The notes beneath the pieces are model-generated. The model searched no databases, was not told the origin of the DNA, and was given only the letters and a program-made list of their open reading frames with translations. A stretch of 64,000 bases of DNA from Sphingomonas abietis (GTDB taxonomy: Bacteria > Pseudomonadota > Alphaproteobacteria > Sphingomonadales > Sphingomonadaceae), in NCBI RefSeq assembly GCF_027625475.1, contig NZ_CP115174.1, forward strand, positions 806,001 through 870,000, read 5' to 3'. Below, piece after piece: positions 59,469 to 64,000 of this stretch; position 1 is the first letter of the stretch; the number at the start of each line of letters is the position of its first letter. The position numbers and the translations under genes are program-made.

Positions 59469-60344
59469 ATGCGAGCATTGGGCATTCTGGCGGGAGCGGC
59501 GCTGCTGGCGCTGACGTCGGCGGCTGCGTCCGCAGCGGACGTGACCGGTACGACCGCCGGTGCCACCGCCGGCGTGCCGATGCAGGCCGGCAGCGCCTGG
59601 GGGCATGGTGGCGGCTGGCAGGGCGGCGCGCCGACCTCCGGTGACGGCTATGTGGCCGGCGGGGCGAATGCGGGTGGCGACATGGGGCCGCCCCCCGGTG
59701 CGTGGCACCATGCGCCGCCGCGCTGGAATGGCGGCGGCGATTATCAGCGGCCGGTGCGCGGCTGGAAGGTGCCCCGCCATTATCGCGACCGCGATTATGT
59801 CGTGAGCGACTGGAATGGCTGGGGTTTTGGCGAGCCGGGGCCGGGCATGAGCTGGATCCGTTATTATGACGATGCGCTGCTGGTCGATTCGGCCGGCCGC
59901 GTGGTCGATTGCCGCTATGGCGTGAACTGGGACGGCGGCTATCGCAGCGGCGGCGGCTATGCCGGCCGGCCGGGCTATGGCTATCCGCAGGGGCCGGGCG
60001 GCTATGGTCAGCCGGGCGGCTATCCGGGGCGGGGTGGCCCGCCGCCGGGCTATGGCTATCCGCAGCCGGGCACGACCACCTATCGCGCCGGGCCGAACAC
60101 GACGGTCAGCACCACCGTCACCCCGCTCGGCGTGCCGGCGGTCTATGCGGCCGGCGGCTGTGGCGCCTGCGGCGGCACCGTCGTCTCGGTGACGCCGGGC
60201 ATGGCGGTGACCACCACGACCACCACCGTGGATTACCAGACCGTCTACAAGTCGGTCGCGGTCAGGCGGAAGGCATGGAAGCGGCCCATCCGCCATTATC
60301 ACCCGCGCTGCGTGCAAACGACCTGCGCGATCCAGGGCAGCTGA
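59469..60344 (+). CDS. RcnB-family secreted protein with Gly/Tyr/Pro-rich region
   Basis: A 291-residue exported protein: signal peptide (MRALGILAGAALLALTSAAASA), a Gly-rich segment, the RcnB core (VPRHYRDRDYVVSDWNGWGFGEPGPGMSWIRYYDDALLVD), a low-complexity GYGYPQGPGGYGQPGG region and a Thr-rich C-terminal part with CGAC. RcnB itself affects nickel/cobalt balance; here the role is unknown. The last 83 bases overlap the end of the convergent phosphoesterase gene. Confidence 0.82.
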   Translation: MRALGILAGAALLALTSAAASAADVTGTTAGATAGVPMQAGSAWGHGGGWQGGAPTSGDGYVAGGANAGGDMGPPPGAWHHAPPRWNGGGDYQRPVRGWKVPRHYRDRDYVVSDWNGWGFGEPGPGMSWIRYYDDALLVDSAGRVVDCRYGVNWDGGYRSGGGYAGRPGYGYPQGPGGYGQPGGYPGRGGPPPGYGYPQPGTTTYRAGPNTTVSTTVTPLGVPAVYAAGGCGACGGTVVSVTPGMAVTTTTTTVDYQTVYKSVAVRRKAWKRPIRHYHPRCVQTTCAIQGS

Positions 60345-61119
60345 ACGCCGCCCCTTCGGATATCCACTCCTCGACCTGCACCGTGCCGGGCGGCGCCCTC
60401 GGGGGTTCCAGGCGAATCAGGTTGAAGCTGTTCGGGGTCCGCCGCCGCCGCCAGGAGGTGGCGGTGCCGGCCTGGATGACCATCACGGCGGGATCGATCG
60501 ACAGGGTCGGCCCGGCAATGCCCACCGCATGGGCATGATGATGGCCGGCGAGCACCAGATGCACGCCGGCCGCCTTCACCGCCTTCAGCGCGCGCCCGGC
60601 GCCGCGTAGGGCAGGCTCGATCTCGCCGTCTTCCGCTCCGGGCAACGGCACCAGCGGATGGTGCGTCACCAGCACGCGCTCCGCGCTGTTCGGCGCGGCG
60701 GCGAACTGTTCGCCGATCGAGCGGGCCTGGAGCGACGTCAATCGCCCGTCCTTCACGGTCAGGCCGTGGGCGGAGGTGAGGCCCAGCACCGCCAGCTCCG
60801 GATCGGCATACCAGGTGGAGCGCTCCTTCGCGATCAGGCGCTTGTAACGGCGGAGCGGCCAGAACAGTCGCTGCAACGGCTTGTGCATCGGCACGTCATG
60901 ATTGCCCGGCACGACGAGCAGCCGCAGCCCCTCCGTCTCCAGCCGTTCGAGGAACAGCGCCGCTTCGGCGAACTGCTCCTTGCGGGCGCGCTGGGTGAGA
61001 TCGCCCGACACCACCACCAGATCGGGCCGTATCGCGGCCAGCGCGGCGTGAAGATGGGCGACCACCATCGGCTTGTGCGCGCCGAAATGGAGATCCGAAA
61101 TCTGGGCGATGGTTCGCAT
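60262..61119 (-). CDS. Calcineurin-like metallophosphoesterase (CpdA/Icc type)
   Basis: A 285-residue enzyme with the metal motifs DLHFG, SGDLTQR, GNHDVP, THHPLVP and GHHHAHA of the cAMP phosphodiesterase-like metallophosphoesterase family. The start at MRTIAQISDLH is the family N-terminus; in-frame ATGs at 61131 and 61182 would extend it, and the latter lies 12 bases after the stress-protein gene. The C-terminal 25 residues, encoded in the overlap with the RcnB gene, are basic, Ser/Ala-rich and probably not part of the fold. Confidence 0.88.
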   Translation of the reverse strand: MRTIAQISDLHFGAHKPMVVAHLHAALAAIRPDLVVVSGDLTQRARKEQFAEAALFLERLETEGLRLLVVPGNHDVPMHKPLQRLFWPLRRYKRLIAKERSTWYADPELAVLGLTSAHGLTVKDGRLTSLQARSIGEQFAAAPNSAERVLVTHHPLVPLPGAEDGEIEPALRGAGRALKAVKAAGVHLVLAGHHHAHAVGIAGPTLSIDPAVMVIQAGTATSWRRRRTPNSFNLIRLEPPRAPPGTVQVEEWISEGAAFSCPGSRRSFARSAGDNGGWAASMPSA

Positions 61120-61194
61120 GGTGAAAGACATACGGGCGATGCCGGCAAGTGGTTCCGCGCGCGATATAATGGGCTCAGCCATGCGCCCCGCCGA

Positions 61195-61671
61195 TCAGCT
61201 CAGCCGGTCGAGCGCCTCGTCGTCGAGCGAGCCGGGCACGATCATCACCGGGCAGGGCATCTGCCCTGCCTCGGCGCCGGCGAAATGGGCGACCAGCGGG
61301 CCGGGGCCGCCACTCGCCTGCGCGCCCAGCACCAGGGCGGCGGTGTTCGGCCGTTCCTCCAGCAGCGTGCGCACCGCCTTCACCGGATCGCCCTGCCGGA
61401 TCGTGATTTCGGGTTTGACCCCCAGTTCCTCGACGATTTCGCCGGCGGCCTGGTGCAGCAGGGCCTCGGCGCCGAGCCGGGCCTCCTCGTCCAGCGCATC
61501 CTGCACGCCGGCCCATTGGACGAAGGGCACCGGCTCCACCACGGCGAGCATCTCGACACGCCCCTGCGTCTTGGCGGCGCGGCGTGCGGCGAAGCGGAGT
61601 GCGACGCGCGCTTCGGCGCTGCCGTCCAGCACGACGAGGTAGGTGCGGGGCTGGATATCGTCATTCATCAA
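61195..61671 (-). CDS. Universal stress protein (UspA family)
   Basis: A 158-residue single-domain Usp with TYLVVLDGSAEARVALRFAARRAAK, a valine-rich core VEMLAVVEP, and the ATP-type end ALVLGAQASGGPGPLVAHF...CPVMIVPG. It is a cytoplasmic stress response protein of unknown client, probably co-transcribed with the phosphoesterase. Confidence 0.9.
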   Translation of the reverse strand: MMNDDIQPRTYLVVLDGSAEARVALRFAARRAAKTQGRVEMLAVVEPVPFVQWAGVQDALDEEARLGAEALLHQAAGEIVEELGVKPEITIRQGDPVKAVRTLLEERPNTAALVLGAQASGGPGPLVAHFAGAEAGQMPCPVMIVPGSLDDEALDRLS

Positions 61672-61783
61672 TCACGAGCCTGCGCTATGCATGCGCTTCA
61701 CGCAAGCGACGCCTTGACCAGCGCTGTCCCAAGGCCGAAATGGGCACAGAACAGTGTCGTTTGCCAGAAGGGCCCCCGCCGCG

Positions 61784-63100
61784 ATGCCGATTGAACTGAA
61801 GATGCCCGCGCTTTCTCCGACGATGGAAGAGGGCACCCTTGCCAAGTGGCTGGTGAAGGAGGGGGATGAGGTCAAGTCCGGTGACATCCTCGCCGAGATC
61901 GAGACCGACAAGGCGACGATGGAATTCGAAGCCGTGGACGAAGGCACGATCGGCCAGATCATCGTCGCCGAAGGCACGGACGGGGTGAAGGTCGGCGCGC
62001 CGATCGCGATCCTGCTCGGCGAGGGCGAGGATGCTGCGGCTGCCGCGAAGCCCACGCCCGCCGTGAAGCCCGCACCCGCAGCGAAGAAGGAAGAGGCGCC
62101 GGCCGCCGCCGCGCCGGTAGCGCCTGCCGCTAAGGCCGAGTCGGCAGTGGCTCCCGCTGCCAAGGCGGCGGCCGCATCGTCGGATGGCCGCGTGAAGGCC
62201 AGCCCGCTGGCGCGCCGGATCGCCGACCAGCAGGGTATCGATCTCGCGGCGCTGTCCGGCTCCGGCCCGAACGGCCGGATCGTGAAGGCCGATCTGGAAG
62301 GCGCCCAGCCGGGTGCCGCCGCGCCGGCCGCGAAGGCCGAGACGCCTGCCGCATCGCCGGCTGCGGCGCCGGTCGCGGTGTCTGCACCGGCGCCGGCGCA
62401 GATCCCCGATATCCCGCACGACGCGGTCAAGCTCAGCAGCATGCGCAAGGTGATCGCGCGCCGGCTGACCGAATCGAAGCAGACCGTGCCGCATATCTAC
62501 CTGACCGTGGATATCCAGCTCGATGCGCTGCTCAAGCTGCGTGGCGAGCTGAACAAGGGCCTCGAACCGCGCGGCGTGAAGCTGTCGGTCAACGACATGC
62601 TGATCAAGGCGCTGGCCGTGGCGCTGATCGAGGTGCCGAGCTGCAACGTGATGCTGGCGGGCGATCAGCTCGTCACCTTCAAGCGCGCCGACGTCTCGGT
62701 GGCGGTGTCGATCCCGTCCGGCCTGATCACGCCGATCATCGCCGGCGCCGACAGCAAAAGTCTGTCCGCGATCGCGAACGAGATGAAGGATCTCGCCGCG
62801 CGCGCCAAGGACGGCAAGCTCAAGCCGGAAGAGTATCAGGGCGGCACCGCCTCGCTCTCCAACATGGGCATGTTCGGGATCAAGCAGTTCGAGGCGGTGA
62901 TCAATCCGCCGCAGGGCATGATCATGGCGATCGGTGCCGGCGAGCGCCGCCCCTATGTCGTCAACGACGAACTGACCGTGGCGACCGTGATGTCCGCCAC
63001 CGGCAGCTTCGATCACCGTGCGATCGACGGCGCCGATGGCGCCAAGCTGATGAAGGCGTTCAAGCGTCTCGTCGAAAATCCGCTGGGCATGATCGCCTGA
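61784..63100 (+). CDS. pdhC: Pyruvate dehydrogenase dihydrolipoyl acetyltransferase (E2)
   Basis: A 438-residue E2 component. The single lipoyl domain has the acceptor Lys43 in ETDKATMEF, followed by an Ala/Pro-rich linker, a peripheral-subunit-binding domain ([37 protein letters not shown]) and a catalytic domain with [34 protein letters not shown] and the HRAIDG motif (catalytic His). A lpd gene follows shortly. The E1 genes are not in the window. Confidence 0.95.
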   Translation: MPIELKMPALSPTMEEGTLAKWLVKEGDEVKSGDILAEIETDKATMEFEAVDEGTIGQIIVAEGTDGVKVGAPIAILLGEGEDAAAAAKPTPAVKPAPAAKKEEAPAAAAPVAPAAKAESAVAPAAKAAAASSDGRVKASPLARRIADQQGIDLAALSGSGPNGRIVKADLEGAQPGAAAPAAKAETPAASPAAAPVAVSAPAPAQIPDIPHDAVKLSSMRKVIARRLTESKQTVPHIYLTVDIQLDALLKLRGELNKGLEPRGVKLSVNDMLIKALAVALIEVPSCNVMLAGDQLVTFKRADVSVAVSIPSGLITPIIAGADSKSLSAIANEMKDLAARAKDGKLKPEEYQGGTASLSNMGMFGIKQFEAVINPPQGMIMAIGAGERRPYVVNDELTVATVMSATGSFDHRAIDGADGAKLMKAFKRLVENPLGMIA

Positions 63101-63528
63101 TGAAGGCGGTCGACGCCCTGCCGCCGGAAGGCGCGCCCACCATCCGCGTGGTCGCGATGCCGGCGGATACCAATCCCTATGGCGATATCTTCGGCGGCTG
63201 GCTGATGAGCCAGATGGATTCGGCCGCAGGTTCGGTGGCCTCCCGCCACAGCCATGGGCGTGCGGTGACGATCGCGATGGACGGCATGACCTTCCATCGT
63301 CCGGTCTTCGTGGGCGACGAAGTCTCCGTGTTCGCCACGCTGGTGGCGACCGGCCGCACCTCGATGAAGATCGAGGTCGAGGCATGGCGTCGCGCCCGGC
63401 ATGACGAGAACAGCTACAAGGTGACGGAGGCGGTGTTCACCTTCGTCGCGGTGGGCGAGGATCGCCAGCCGCGCCGGGTTCCGTCGCTGTCGGTGGATGG
63501 CGGTGCCGATAGCGGCGAGGCCGCCTGA
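63100..63528 (+). CDS. Acyl-CoA thioesterase (YciA type)
   Basis: A 142-residue hot-dog thioesterase with MPADTNPYGDIFGGWLMSQMDSAA, catalytic Asn/Asp region DGMTFHRPVFVGDEVSVFA and VTEAVFTFVAV. It hydrolyses acyl-CoA; the exact chain length is unknown. Its ATG overlaps the E2 stop by one base. Confidence 0.92.
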   Translation: MKAVDALPPEGAPTIRVVAMPADTNPYGDIFGGWLMSQMDSAAGSVASRHSHGRAVTIAMDGMTFHRPVFVGDEVSVFATLVATGRTSMKIEVEAWRRARHDENSYKVTEAVFTFVAVGEDRQPRRVPSLSVDGGADSGEAA

Positions 63529-63530
63529 TC

Positions 63531-63743
63531 ATGGCGCTCGCCACCGCAATCGGCCTCGGGATGATTGCGGCGGTGGGGTTCCCTTTCATCGCGGAACGGG
63601 CGGGTGTCGATTTCGACGGGCTGTTGACCGGTGAACTGGTCCGCATCCCGATCGGCGGGATCGAGCTCCACTGGAGCTGGCTGATCTTCTGCGTGGTGAC
63701 TCTGGTCGCTTGGGGTTCCCTCAAGGCGGCCGAAAGCAAGTAG
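63531..63743 (+). CDS. Small two-helix membrane protein
   Basis: A 70-residue protein with an N-terminal hydrophobic helix (ALATAIGLGMIAAVGFPFIA), a polar middle (RAGVDFDGLLTGELVRIP) and a second helix (WSWLIFCVVTLVAWGSL). It lies 2 bases after the thioesterase and 45 bases before lpd. The family is not recognised; it appears to be an operon member of unknown role. Confidence 0.75.
   Translation: MALATAIGLGMIAAVGFPFIAERAGVDFDGLLTGELVRIPIGGIELHWSWLIFCVVTLVAWGSLKAAESK

Positions 63744-64000
<257 letters not shown>

Overview
The window is a dense, high-GC bacterial chromosome segment with short intergenic gaps and many stop/start overlaps of 4 bases. The gene content points to Alphaproteobacteria and most likely to a sphingomonad: a CtrA master regulator, an F1-ATPase assembly chaperone of the ATP12 type, a gene-transfer-agent (GTA) type holin/endolysin pair, an E2-thioesterase-Lpd pyruvate dehydrogenase segment, NodT-type outer membrane factors, and several families of short inverted intergenic repeats. 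This assignment is inferred from gene content and style, not from a database match. I saw no rRNA, tRNA, CRISPR array, insertion sequence or prophage.

Layout. 1-8.5 kb: a CoA-transferase cut by the left edge, a two-gene unit of poorly known proteins, a putative metal (probably copper) uptake locus (DUF2946, TonB-dependent receptor, PepSY membrane protein) and a SulP anion permease. 8.9-21.4 kb: the most interesting block. It holds a porin, an orphan histidine kinase, a small secreted protein, a response regulator with a second and closely similar kinase, an RND efflux system (pump, adaptor, outer membrane factor), and a second secreted protein that is a paralogue of the first. Three near-identical palindromes (GTGAAAT-NN-ATTTCAC) lie in front of its transcription units. 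I infer one regulated envelope/efflux module.

21.5-28.7 kb: repair and housekeeping genes (MsrB, DUF427), a five-gene overlapping operon (crcB, RluC-type synthase, HAD phosphatase, small membrane protein, ATP12), two related lipoproteins and a broken MAPEG gene. 29-32.5 kb: class I ribonucleotide reductase nrdA-nrdB. 33-40.8 kb: SDR oxidoreductase, flavoprotein disulfide reductase with a DUF4126 gene, then a MarR-controlled EmrAB-NodT drug efflux operon with a clear palindromic operator. 41-45.4 kb: a biotin operon bioF-(bioH-like)-bioC-bioD-bioA. 45.5-48 kb: sugar-acid genes of the De Ley-Doudoroff type (lactonase, dgoK, dgoA).

48.6-54.9 kb: RNase E, an M48 protease coupled to a DsbA-like thioredoxin, and a divergent HxlR regulator/azoreductase pair. 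55.4-57.1 kb: GTA-like holin and endolysin directly downstream of ctrA. 57.3-61.7 kb: RluA, ArfB, a lipoprotein, free-Met-sulfoxide reductase, an RcnB-like protein, a phosphoesterase and a universal stress protein. 61.8-64 kb: pyruvate dehydrogenase E2, an acyl-CoA thioesterase, a small membrane protein and the start of lpd, cut by the right edge.
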